Part shown: positions 25,340 through 33,239 of the stretch, piece by piece
Position numbering within the stretch: position 1 is the stretch's first letter
Layout: each line of letters starts with the position of its first letter
NCBI GenBank assembly: GCA_016703895.1
Contig: JADJBE010000003.1
Coordinates: 62,001-126,000, forward strand
Origin: Pseudomonadota bacterium
GTDB lineage: Bacteria > Pseudomonadota > Gammaproteobacteria > Steroidobacterales > Steroidobacteraceae
Direction: 5' to 3'
Length of the DNA: 64,000 nt
Translations under genes and position numbers: made by a program
The notes under the pieces: model-generated
The model's database searches: none
What the model saw: only the letters and a program-made list of their open reading frames with translations
What the model was told of the DNA's origin: nothing

Positions 25340-28300
25340 ATGCCAAAGCGCACTGACATCGAGAGCATCCTGATCATCGGCGCCGGCCCGATCGTCATCG
25401 GGCAGGCCTGTGAATTCGACTATTCGGGCGCGCAGGCTTGCAAAGCGCTGCGCGAAGAGGGGTATCGGGTCATTCTCGTGAACTCCAATCCCGCCACGAT
25501 CATGACCGACCCGGACATGGCGGATGCGGTCTACATCGAGCCGGTGAATTGGCGCACGGTGGCGAGCATCATCGAGAAGGAACGGCCGGACGCGCTGCTA
25601 CCCACAATGGGTGGGCAGACTGCGCTCAACACCGCGCTCGATCTGGTCCGCGAGGGCGTGCTCGAAAAGTTCGGCGTCGAGATGATCGCCGCGTCACGCG
25701 ATGCGATCGATACCGCAGAGGACCGCGGCTTGTTCCGCAATGCGATGCGCGAGATCGGGCTCGAATGCGCGCGCGCCGAGATTGCGCATACGCTCGAGGA
25801 AGCCTTCGAAATTCAGACCATGGTCGGGTTTCCCTGTGTCGTGCGGCCGTCGTTCACGCTCGGCGGTTCCGGCGGCGGCATTGCCTACAACCGTGAGGAG
25901 TTCGAGTCGATCGTTACGCGCGGACTTGAGATCTCGCCCACCACTGAGGTGTTGGTCGAGGAGTCAGTGATCGGCTGGAAAGAGTTCGAGATGGAGGTGG
26001 TGCGCGACCGCAACGACAACTGCATCATCGTCTGCGCGATCGAGAACCTGGATCCCATGGGCGTGCATACCGGTGACTCGATCACCGTGGCCCCCGCGCT
26101 GACACTCACCGATAAGGAATACCAGCGGATGCGCGATGCCTCGATCGCCGTGCTGCGGCGGATCGGTGTCGAGACCGGCGGCTCGAACGTGCAGTTTGCG
26201 GTCAATCCCCGCGATGGTCGGTTGTTAGTGATCGAGATGAACCCGCGCGTGTCGCGCTCGTCGGCGCTGGCGTCCAAGGCAACGGGCTTCCCGATTGCCA
26301 AGATCGCGGCGAAACTCGCCGTCGGGTACACGCTGGATGAGCTGCGCAACGACATCACCGGTGGCGCGACACCGGCGTCGTTCGAGCCATCGATCGATTA
26401 CGTGGTCACCAAGATTCCACGCTTCACGTTCGAGAAATTCCCAGCCGCCAACACACGTTTGACGACCCAAATGAAGTCCGTCGGCGAAGTGATGGCGATC
26501 GGGCGGACTTTTCAGGAGTCCCTGCAAAAAGCGTTGCGTAGTCTCGAGACGGGTCTTGATGGCTTCAATGAGCAGGTTGAGTTGCCGCTCGACGAAGAGA
26601 CGCAGGAGAAGCTTGCCTACGAGTTGCGTTCGCCGGGCCCCGACCGGTTGCTGTATGTCGCGGATGCGTTCCGTGCGGGCTGGTCGCGCGAGCATATTCA
26701 CGAGTTGAGCTATATCGACAACTGGTTTCTGGCGCAGATCGAAGATCTGATCGAGGCTGAGGCGCAGGTGAAATCGGCAGGCGCGGCAGGTCTTGACGAG
26801 GTACGGCTGCGTGCTCTCAAGCGCAAGGGCTTTTCTGACCGACGCCTTGCCACTTTGACCAAACAACCCGAGCTCGCGGTGCGCGAACAGCGCGTCAAGC
26901 TCGGTGTACGTCCGGTCTACAAGCGGGTTGATACTTGCGCCGCCGAGTTCGCAACCTCCACGGCCTATCTCTATTCGAGTTACGAGGAGGAATGCGAGGC
27001 TGCGCCCACGGATGCCCGCAAGATCATGATTCTGGGCGGCGGACCGAACCGAATCGGTCAGGGTATCGAATTCGATTACTGCTGCGTCCATGCCGCGCTC
27101 GCGCTGCGCGAGGACGGCTTCGAGACCATCATGGTCAATTGCAATCCAGAGACCGTTTCAACTGACTACGACACGTCCGATCGACTGTATTTCGAGCCGC
27201 TGACGCTGGAGGATGTACTCGAGATCATCGCGGTCGAGAAGCCCGAAGGTGTGATCGTCCAATACGGCGGCCAGACGCCGCTCAAACTGGCACGTGCACT
27301 GGAAGCGGCCGGTGCGCCAATCATCGGCACATCGCCCGATTCGATCGATATTGCAGAAGATCGCGAGCGCTTTCAGGTGTTGGTGCAGAACCTGGGGCTG
27401 AAGCAGCCCGCCAACGCCACCGCGCGTACCGAGGAACAAGCCGTACGTCTGGCGCGCGAGGTGGGCTACCCACTCGTGGTCCGGCCTTCTTACGTGTTAG
27501 GCGGCCGAGCGATGGAGATCGTCTTCAACGAAGACGACCTGCGCGGCTACATGACCGATGCGATGAAGGTCTCGAACGATAGTCCGGTGCTGCTCGATCG
27601 ATTTCTCGACGTTGCGATCGAAGTCGATGTGGACGCGGTGTGCGACGGTGAGCATGTTCTCATCGGCGGCATCATGGAGCATGTCGAGCAGGCAGGTGTG
27701 CATTCCGGTGACTCGGGCTGTTCTTTGCCGCCCAATAGTCTGCCGGAGGAACTGCAGACGGAGATTCGCGCGCAAACGCGCAAGCTCGCCAAGGCCTTGT
27801 CGGTCATTGGTCTGATGAATATTCAGTTCGCGATTCAGAACGGCGTCATCTACGTGCTCGAGGTCAATCCGCGCGCGTCGCGCACCGCGCCGTTCGTATC
27901 CAAGGCCACCGGCAGACAACTCGCCAAGATCGGCGCCCGGGTGATGACCGGCAAGAAGCTGGCAGCGCAGAATGCGCTCGAAGAGTGGGTGCCGCCTTAC
28001 TACTCAGTCAAGGAAGCCGTATTTCCATTTTCCAAGTTTCCAGAGGCGGATCCCCTGCTGGGGCCCGAAATGAAGAGTACAGGCGAAGTCATGGGCACTG
28101 GCCGCACCTTTGGTGAGGCATATGCGAAAGCCCAGGCGGCGTCGGGAATTGGCTTGCCCAGCGAGGGTCTGGCGCTGATCAGCGTCCGCGAACGCGACAA
28201 GCCGGGTGCTGTGGTCTTGGCGCGCAAGCTGATCGAGCGCGGTTTTCAGGTCGTTGCCACGGCCGGTACCGCCAAAGTGATCACCGAGGCCGGTCTCGCG

Positions 28301-28564
28301 TGCCGTGTCGCGAACAAAGTGCGCGAGGGTCGGCCGCATATTGTCGACATGATAAAGAACAACGAAATCGCACTGATCGTCAACACGACGGAGGGCAAAC
28401 GCGCGGTGCGGGAGTCCAATTCCATTCGCCGCGAGGCCGTCCATCGGCGACTCACGTACTTCACCACGCTTGCAGGCGCGCTCGCGACTTGCGAAGCTCT
28501 GGATCATCTGCAGGATTTGTCCGTAAATCGTTTGCAGGATCTGCACGCCGAGGCGAGACAATGA
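25340..28564 (+). CDS. carB: Carbamoyl-phosphate synthase large subunit
   Basis: A 1074-residue protein, complete and of normal length. It has two homologous ATP-grasp halves. The first (about 1-400) begins PKRTDIESILIIGAGPIVIGQ and carries NPRVSRSSALASKATG, making carboxyphosphate. The second (about 550-935) has ILGGGPNRIGQGIEFDYCCVH and NPRASRTAPFVSKATG, phosphorylating carbamate. Between them is an oligomerisation domain. At the end is an MGS-like allosteric domain (about 935-1074, GFQVVATAGTAKVI). The start ATG at 25340 is in the TGAGATG junction with carA. The stop overlaps the greA start (ATGA). Confidence 0.97.
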   Translation: MPKRTDIESILIIGAGPIVIGQACEFDYSGAQACKALREEGYRVILVNSNPATIMTDPDMADAVYIEPVNWRTVASIIEKERPDALLPTMGGQTALNTALDLVREGVLEKFGVEMIAASRDAIDTAEDRGLFRNAMREIGLECARAEIAHTLEEAFEIQTMVGFPCVVRPSFTLGGSGGGIAYNREEFESIVTRGLEISPTTEVLVEESVIGWKEFEMEVVRDRNDNCIIVCAIENLDPMGVHTGDSITVAPALTLTDKEYQRMRDASIAVLRRIGVETGGSNVQFAVNPRDGRLLVIEMNPRVSRSSALASKATGFPIAKIAAKLAVGYTLDELRNDITGGATPASFEPSIDYVVTKIPRFTFEKFPAANTRLTTQMKSVGEVMAIGRTFQESLQKALRSLETGLDGFNEQVELPLDEETQEKLAYELRSPGPDRLLYVADAFRAGWSREHIHELSYIDNWFLAQIEDLIEAEAQVKSAGAAGLDEVRLRALKRKGFSDRRLATLTKQPELAVREQRVKLGVRPVYKRVDTCAAEFATSTAYLYSSYEEECEAAPTDARKIMILGGGPNRIGQGIEFDYCCVHAALALREDGFETIMVNCNPETVSTDYDTSDRLYFEPLTLEDVLEIIAVEKPEGVIVQYGGQTPLKLARALEAAGAPIIGTSPDSIDIAEDRERFQVLVQNLGLKQPANATARTEEQAVRLAREVGYPLVVRPSYVLGGRAMEIVFNEDDLRGYMTDAMKVSNDSPVLLDRFLDVAIEVDVDAVCDGEHVLIGGIMEHVEQAGVHSGDSGCSLPPNSLPEELQTEIRAQTRKLAKALSVIGLMNIQFAIQNGVIYVLEVNPRASRTAPFVSKATGRQLAKIGARVMTGKKLAAQNALEEWVPPYYSVKEAVFPFSKFPEADPLLGPEMKSTGEVMGTGRTFGEAYAKAQAASGIGLPSEGLALISVRERDKPGAVVLARKLIERGFQVVATAGTAKVITEAGLACRVANKVREGRPHIVDMIKNNEIALIVNTTEGKRAVRESNSIRREAVHRRLTYFTTLAGALATCEALDHLQDLSVNRLQDLHAEARQ

Positions 28565-29038
28565 AACGAAACCCGATGACATTGAAAGGCGCGGAGGCGC
28601 TGCGCGCCGAGTTGAAGCAGCTCAAAGGGTGAGGCGCGCCCAAATGTGATCAAGGCGATCGCTGAGGCTCGCAGTCACGGTGACCTATCCGAGAACGCCG
28701 AGTACCACGCGGCGCGCGAGCAGCAGGGGTTCATCGAAGGTCGGATCAACGAGATTGAAGCCAAGCTATCGACCGCAGAGATCATCGAGACGGCGGCCAT
28801 GACTAACAATGGCAAGGTCATTTTTGGTGCCACCGTCGATCTCGAGGAAGAAGACAGCGGTAAGGCAATCACCTACCAGATCGTGGGCGAGGACGAGGCC
28901 GATATTCGCGCGGGCCGTGTGTCAGTTACGTCGCCCATTGCGCGTGCCTTGATTGGAAAGACCGAAGGTGATGTGGCCGATGTGGCGGCGCCGGGTGGGA
29001 CTAGAAGCTACGAGATCATCAAGGTTCGTTATCTTTGA
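28561..29038 (+). CDS. greA: Transcription elongation factor GreA (frame broken once)
   Basis: GreA rescues backtracked RNA polymerase by stimulating transcript cleavage through its coiled coil. The first 23 codons (MKRNPMTLKGAEALRAELK) are in one frame and reach a TGA at 28630. From about 28631 the next frame continues ARPNVIKAIAEARSHGDLSENAEYHAAREQQGFIEGRI, exactly the GreA coiled-coil tip and arm. Then comes the C-terminal FKBP-like domain with ISYQIVGEDEAD-type sequence, ending YEIIKVRYL. The total is about 158 residues if joined, the normal length. I treat the break near 28628-28633 as a probable sequence error. It overlaps carB and is the last backbone gene before the arsenic insertion. 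Confidence 0.88.
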
Positions 29039-29063
29039 CGTGCCGTTGGTCGGTGCTCACAAA

Positions 29064-29183
29064 CGCGAATCGAGCGCGCCGGACGGCGTTCCCGCATCCG
29101 GCCGCGGGGCGCATCTTCCCCCTGGCGAAGAGGTTTAATTTGTAGGAGAACAGGAGCGCCCCGCGGCCGGAATGCGGCGCTCT
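29064..29183 (-). repeat. 120-nt double-hairpin repeat, copy A
   Basis: This copy is inverted relative to the one at 33073-33192. The inner arms CCGGCCGCGGGGCGC (29098-29112) and its exact complement (29156-29170) form a 15-bp perfect stem; shorter outer arms GAGCGC/GCGCTC surround it. The loop shares CTTCGCCAGGGG and CTCCTGTTCTCCT (minus-strand reading) with the other copy. One stem pair is C-G here and A-T in copy B, a compensatory change. Confidence 0.85.
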
Positions 29184-29197
29184 CCACGCGTTTGCGA

Positions 29198-29235
29198 GCG
29201 CCGACCCACGGCGCGTCAACGCTAGCTAACACTTG
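29198..29235 (+). repeat. 38-bp direct repeat, left of the ars module
   Basis: Matches 31268-31305 at 33 of 38 positions, including an exact 13-base end TAGCTAACACTTG and exact GCGCCGACC at the other side. It lies between hairpin repeat copy A and the end of acr3. Confidence 0.75.
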
Positions 29236-29288
29236 GGCGGAGTAGGGCCGCAGGCAGTACGTCGTCGCCAAGCGTGTTCAAGACCCGC

Positions 29289-30344
29289 TCAGGGCCCGCG
29301 GCCGTTGAACCAGTCATTCGTTCGATTGACAATCGCTACGAGCGAGAGCATCACAGGAACTTCAACCAGCACACCAACAACAGTTGCCAGCGCCGCACCT
29401 GACCTTAGCCCAAAGAGCGAAATCGCAACCGCTACGGCTAACTCAAAAAAATTGGACGTACCAATCAAGCAAGCCGGTGCGGCGATACTGTGCGGCAGCT
29501 TCATGGCCTTGGCAGCGCCATAAGTGATCGCAAAGATGCCGTACGTCTGGATCAGCAGCGGAATGGCGATGAGTAGTATGGTCTGCGGTTGATTGACAAT
29601 CTTTTCGGCTTGAAAGCCAAACAGCAGCACGACGGTTGCCAGTAGCCCAACAATTGACCACGGCTTAAGCTTGTGAACGAACGCATCCACACGACTAGCA
29701 TCGTGGCTTGCGTCCAGCCGGGCACGCGTAAGCACGCCGGCAATCAGCGGAAGTACCACGTACAACGCGACCGATAGCAGCAAGGTCTCCCAAGGAACGG
29801 CAATGTCGCTGACGCCGAGTAGCAGCGCCGCAAGCGGTGCGAATGCAAACACCATTATCACGTCGTTGATTGCAACTTGCACAAGCGTGTAGTTCGGGTC
29901 ACCTTTTGTGAGCTGGCTCCACACAAAGACCATCGCCGTGCAAGGAGCGACGCCGAGCAGGATCATTCCGGCGATGTACTCGGTAGCGGATCGTGGATCA
30001 ACCCAATCCGCAAAGAGCACCTTGAAGAAGAGCCAACCTAAAGCCGCCATAGTGAACGGCTTAATCAACCAATTGACAACGAGCGTTAGCGCTAGCCCCT
30101 TCGGTTTTCTGCCTACGTTCTTGATTGCAGAAAAATCGATCTGCACCATCATTGGGTAGATCATGACCCAGATGAGAACTGCTACCGAAACATTGACGTG
30201 TGCGTATTCGAGGCTCGCAACCACTTGAAATGCTTCCGGTATCCAGTTACCAAGCAGCACACCTACGAGGATGCAAAGACCTACCCATACGAATAGGTAG
30301 CGCTCAAAAAGCCCCACTAATTCAGCGCTCCGATACGTGACCAT
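29289..30344 (-). CDS. acr3: Arsenite efflux transporter Acr3
   Basis: A 351-residue inner-membrane protein with ten predicted hydrophobic helices, which exports arsenite As(OH)3 using the proton-motive force. Family features are FERYLFVWVGLCILVGVLLGN at the start, YPMMVQIDFSAIKNV, the helix-4 region with the essential cysteine in MILLGVAPCTAMVFVWSQLTKGDPNYTL, and the C-terminal AAPACLIGTSNFFELAVAVAISLFG. Its start overlaps the arsC end by 28 bases, indicating an arsC-acr3 operon read leftward. The sequence is visibly less GC-rich than the flanking backbone, in line with horizontal transfer. Confidence 0.95.
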   Translation of the reverse strand: MVTYRSAELVGLFERYLFVWVGLCILVGVLLGNWIPEAFQVVASLEYAHVNVSVAVLIWVMIYPMMVQIDFSAIKNVGRKPKGLALTLVVNWLIKPFTMAALGWLFFKVLFADWVDPRSATEYIAGMILLGVAPCTAMVFVWSQLTKGDPNYTLVQVAINDVIMVFAFAPLAALLLGVSDIAVPWETLLLSVALYVVLPLIAGVLTRARLDASHDASRVDAFVHKLKPWSIVGLLATVVLLFGFQAEKIVNQPQTILLIAIPLLIQTYGIFAITYGAAKAMKLPHSIAAPACLIGTSNFFELAVAVAISLFGLRSGAALATVVGVLVEVPVMLSLVAIVNRTNDWFNGRGP

Positions 30345-30790
30345 TGTTCTGTGAGCTCTGCCGTTTGCGCCCCCTCAAACTCCTCCTGCAGCAATGCATC
30401 AATCCGGATCGCGATGGTTCGCGCTACCTGACGGAAGGCAGCGTCAATTTCTTCATCCGAACCCTTGTGCCGCGATGGATCTGGCAAACCCCAGTGCGCT
30501 TTAGCGGCGGCCCCAAGCCATGCGGGGCAGGCCTCATTAGCCGCGTCGTCACAAACCGTGATCACCGCGTCCGGAGCAAAACCCGTCAGATCTTCAATGC
30601 CCTTGCTGCGCAGATCAGCCACCGGATAGGCCCGACTCGCAAGAAAGCGCAAGCTGAGCGGGTGAACCCGACCCGACGGCTGACTGCCTGCGCTGGCGAC
30701 CTCAATGCGATCGACAGCATGATTGCGCGTAATGACTTCGCAAAGAATGCTGCGGCAAGCGTTGTGGGTGCAAAGAAAGAGCAGTCGCAT
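30317..30790 (-). CDS. arsC: Arsenate reductase (low-molecular-weight phosphatase type)
   Basis: A 157-residue reductase converting arsenate to arsenite. The P-loop CX5R is at the N-terminus (LLFLCTHNACRSILCE, nucleophile Cys7), followed by VASAGSQPSGRVHP and the distal cysteine region DAVITVCDDAANEACPAW, with HWGLPDPSRHKGSDEE supplying the general-acid Asp-Pro. The THNACRS form is the one usually seen beside Acr3 in gammaproteobacteria, and its electrons come from thioredoxin or glutathione/glutaredoxin. Its product is the substrate of Acr3, encoded immediately downstream. It is divergent from arsR. Confidence 0.93.
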   Translation of the reverse strand: MRLLFLCTHNACRSILCEVITRNHAVDRIEVASAGSQPSGRVHPLSLRFLASRAYPVADLRSKGIEDLTGFAPDAVITVCDDAANEACPAWLGAAAKAHWGLPDPSRHKGSDEEIDAAFRQVARTIAIRIDALLQEEFEGAQTAELTEQWSRIGALN

Positions 30791-30880
30791 GAAGGAACAA
30801 TCTCCGTGTTTGCAATTCGCGCTTGTAAGGCGCTAACGTTGGATCTATATTCCGCTCACATGATATACCGAATAGTGCAT
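30791..30880. promoter_or_regulatory. Divergent arsC/arsR control region with candidate operator
   Basis: The 69-bp gap plus the first arsR codons are AT-rich. An imperfect dyad, TATATTCCG (30847-30855) opposite CCGAATAGT around 30868-30876, overlaps the proposed arsR start. ArsR-type repressors bind such dyads between divergent ars promoters; this assignment is by position and symmetry only. Confidence 0.4.
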
Positions 30881-31228
30881 ATAGAAAAGATCAGGGTGTT
30901 TGCCGCGCTCAGTAATGCAGTCCGATTGCGGTGCGTGTATTTGCTCGCGAAACACGATGAAATTTGTGTGTGTGAACTGGTCGAAGCGCTGAATATCAGT
31001 CAACCCACAGCTTCCAAGGCGCTGTCTAGCTTAAAGGCTTCAGGACTAGTGAGCGACCGGCGCGATGCGAACTGGATTTACTATCAGCTGAAGCCTGACT
31101 TGCCCGACTGGCTCCAGACAGTGTTGCGCACCGTGGTAGACGATTTGATCCGAGACAAGACCTACATCGCCGATGAAAAGCGGTTTACACGCTTGGTGGC
31201 GCGGCCGAGGGCAGTCGTGTGTTCCTAG
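30860..31228 (+). CDS. arsR: ArsR-family arsenic-responsive repressor
   Basis: A 122-residue winged-helix repressor. Its core reads KIRVFAALSNAVRLRCVYLLAKHDEICVCELVEALNIS, then QPTASKALSSLKASGLVSDRRDANWIYYQL. The ICVCEL cysteine pair matches the metalloid-binding ELCVCDL motif of ArsR/SmtB repressors, which release DNA when As(III) binds. The ATG at 30860 is chosen tentatively; it has no good ribosome binding site and lies inside the candidate operator, so a GTG about 15 bases later could be the start. It is divergent from arsC-acr3, the classical arrangement. Confidence 0.88.
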   Translation: MIYRIVHIEKIRVFAALSNAVRLRCVYLLAKHDEICVCELVEALNISQPTASKALSSLKASGLVSDRRDANWIYYQLKPDLPDWLQTVLRTVVDDLIRDKTYIADEKRFTRLVARPRAVVCS

Positions 31229-31267
31229 CGATACCCGCTAGAAAACGCAGCTGGTGCCTAACTCCAG

Positions 31268-31305
31268 GCGCCGACCGACGTAGCGTCGACTCTAGCTAAC
31301 ACTTG
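31268..31305 (+). repeat. 38-bp direct repeat, right of the ars module
   Basis: Partner of 29198-29235 in the same orientation (33/38 identical). The two copies bracket acr3-arsC-arsR almost exactly, 40 bases after the arsR stop. Confidence 0.75.
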
Positions 31306-31805
31306 CGTCTGAGTGGCGAGGCGGTTGCGGCATCCTGCTAGTCTGGATGTGCGAGGATCATGCCGTAATGGTCGGGAGAAAAGCCGGTTGGGATTTCTCC
31401 TTATCGCCACGCCGCAGCTGGTCGCCCGCGCCAGGGCATTGCGTTTTACGTGCGACCTGACAATGATTCGCGCAAGGGAAGCCTGCGATCGATGGCAAGT
31501 CAATAGCCGCACGCGGGTTCTTCCGAGGGTGATCGAGGGGCGATTTTCCAACGCATAGGACGGGCATTTACGTCATCCGAAGCTCTGTGGCTGGTGTCGG
31601 ATTCAAGCGCGCTGCATCGCAAGCCGTCTGACGAGCAACTGTTTGCCCGACGATTCCCATACCCTCTGGTGCCCGATGTGTTTGAGCGAGCAAGCGAGTC
31701 GTTAGGTTTTGAGATCTGGCGCAAATCGATTGCTTCTAACTCAATCTCCCCGTGGCTGCGGGCATGCATGTGAGCGCGGAGATCAAACAAGGAGAACGCA
31801 CCGTC
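31306..31805. other. Gene-free stretch
   Basis: About 500 bases after the ars repeat. Short frames occur on both strands without recognisable motifs. The last part (31770-31800) carries AAGGAG, the ribosome binding site of the tiny frame at 31806. Confidence 0.4.
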
Positions 31806-31865
31806 ATGGAATATCTATTGTCGCCGGTACGCCGCGTCGCGCAGGAGTCGGGGGTGGAGCGGTGA
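31806..31865 (+). CDS. 19-residue frame before the lipoprotein gene
   Basis: ATG at 31806 follows an AAGGAGAA site by about 12 bases and encodes MEYLLSPVRRVAQESGVER, ending at a TGA that overlaps the GTG of the next gene (GTGA). It may be a leader that couples translation, or the last scrap of a lost upstream gene. Nothing else supports a function. Confidence 0.3.
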   Translation: MEYLLSPVRRVAQESGVER

Positions 31866-32266
31866 GTCGGCTCGGCCTGACGGTCCTGCTCGGCACGCTG
31901 ATGATCGCCCTGACGTCCTGTTCATGGGAACCGAGCAAGTGGGTGTGGACAGAAGACGTGCAGTTGTCTGATGGCTCGATCATACAGGTGCGCCAAATGA
32001 GACGCTACCGGACCGCCGGAGAGTGGGCTGCGCCGAGTGATATGGTCAAGCAAGCGTCAATTCAAGTTATTGGCGGAGAACCGGAATCGCCCGAGTTTAA
32101 TGGACCGGAGCCACTCCTCATCGACCGATCGGCTGATGGGTCTCTGTTTATCGTTACCATCGTATCGAACGAACTGATGATTCCAGCTGGACGAACGGAT
32201 CGAGCGCGACCACCGTATCCTCCGCACCATCCGTATCTGCAGTATCAACTTACGAGCGATGGCTGA
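31862..32266 (+). CDS. Unknown lipoprotein, N-terminal part
   Basis: From the GTG at 31862 the frame encodes SRLGLTVLLGTLMIALTSCS, a signal peptide with lipobox LTSC, so it would be a lipoprotein of about 134 residues. The mature part (WEPSKWVWTEDVQLSDGS, then QMRRYRTAGEWAAP and PEFNGPEPLLIDRS) is beta-rich and not from a family I recognise. It ends at TGA 32264-32266. The next codon is an in-frame ATG opening 84 more residues with matching style, so a TGG-to-TGA change (ggctgg to ggctga) may have split one 218-residue protein. It sits before a lipase remnant, which suggests a toxin or lipase partner protein (inference). Confidence 0.5.
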   Translation: MSRLGLTVLLGTLMIALTSCSWEPSKWVWTEDVQLSDGSIIQVRQMRRYRTAGEWAAPSDMVKQASIQVIGGEPESPEFNGPEPLLIDRSADGSLFIVTIVSNELMIPAGRTDRARPPYPPHHPYLQYQLTSDG

Positions 32267-32518
32267 ATGGAAGAGCCGCTTGATCCGGAACTGTTTGGCC
32301 GCGAGTGCAATCTGCTAATCAATGTGGCGGCTTTGCGAAAGCAAAATCAGCACATCATTCGTGCGACGAAACAGGCGCTCAATCCAAAAGCGCCGATGCT
32401 GCGCATGGATAGACAGATTCTGCCAGATGCTTACTTGGGCGATACACGCGGCAATTACTTCGCACCACTCGATGATGAACAACTCAAATTGGTTGAAGCG
32501 TTAAAGGACGGTAAATAG
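32267..32518 (+). CDS. Unknown protein, probable C-terminal part of the preceding lipoprotein
   Basis: An 83-residue frame in register with the lipoprotein directly upstream and separated only by its TGA. It contains PELFGRECNLLINVAALRKQ, then KAPMLRMDRQILPDAYLGDT and a charged end. No signal peptide and no own ribosome binding site are visible, favouring the view that it is the tail of the upstream gene after a nonsense change or a sequence error. I do not recognise the family. It is followed after two bases by the ATG of the lipase remnant, so the cluster was read as one operon. Confidence 0.45.
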   Translation: MEEPLDPELFGRECNLLINVAALRKQNQHIIRATKQALNPKAPMLRMDRQILPDAYLGDTRGNYFAPLDDEQLKLVEALKDGK

Positions 32519-32520
32519 CC

Positions 32521-33004
32521 ATGGCAGACGACAACGTATTGGTTCAGCTGGCGAGCGCGGTTTATTTTCGGCTGCCGGCGAACCGCACGCCACTGTTGCG
32601 CCCCGGCTCCAGCACCGAGACCGTTGAGATCTAAGGACTCTGATGCGTTCTTGAGTTTAAGCAGAGTCTTTTCCGCCGGCGCTTACTTAGGTCCGGGCAA
32701 CGAGCTGGTGATTTCTTTTTCTGGGACGCTGCCCGGCGCGACGGATTTGCTCTGGCGGAACATTCCGGCGGGGCTGGGTCTTCCCAACGCGCAGGTTCGT
32801 CAGGCGATTGAGTTCGTCTCGGATGTCATGGCCGCTGCCCCTGTCGGAGCACAGATCCAGTTTACCGGCCATTCGTTAGGCGGTGGGCTGGCGAGCTTGA
32901 TGAGAGTTTTCTTCGATCGTCCTGCGGTGACGTTTGATATGGCGCCCTTCGAGCTGGCCGCCAAGGAGTCGTTTGGCAGTTGCGCCTTCCGCTCAGAATA
33001 CTGA
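32521..33004 (+). pseudogene. Class-3-type lipase, broken and truncated
   Basis: The ATG at 32521 begins MADDNVLVQLASAVYFRLP and stops at a TAA at 32632-32634. A second frame from about 32640 continues FLSLSRVFSAGAYLGPGNELVISFSGT, then carries the lipase elbow FTGHSLGGGLASLM (catalytic Ser) and FDMAPFEL, and ends early at 33004. Intact relatives are several hundred residues longer. The combination of an N-terminal VLVQLASAVY segment and GHSLGGGLA resembles lipase-like proteins paired with small lipoproteins, some of which act as secreted toxins; that link is inference. The 3' end stops 70 bases before hairpin repeat copy B, so the rest may have been lost when the repeat arrived. Confidence 0.55.
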
Positions 33005-33072
33005 GCAAGGGGTTGGATTAAGGGCTTTCTTGCTGCTGCGGCGCTGCGCGACACCCCGCTGATGAGCGCGTT

Positions 33073-33192
33073 GAGCGCGCCGCACTCCGGACGCGGGGCG
33101 CTCCTGTTCTCCTCGCAATATAACTACTTCGCCAGGGGAAGATGCGCCCCGCGTCCGGGCGCGGGAACGCCGTCAGGCGCGCTCGATCCGCG
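33073..33192 (+). repeat. 120-nt double-hairpin repeat, copy B
   Basis: Outer arms GAGCGCGCC (33073-33081) and GGCGCGCTC (33176-33184) pair over 9 bp. Inner arms CCGGACGCGGGGCGC (33087-33101) and its complement (33144-33158) pair over 15 bp around a 42-base loop. It is the inverted partner of 29064-29183, with about 85% identity by eye. Confidence 0.85.
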
Positions 33193-33239
33193 TTCGCCAC
33201 CGGGGTGTCGCGCAGCGCCACACCACCGACACAAGCCAC

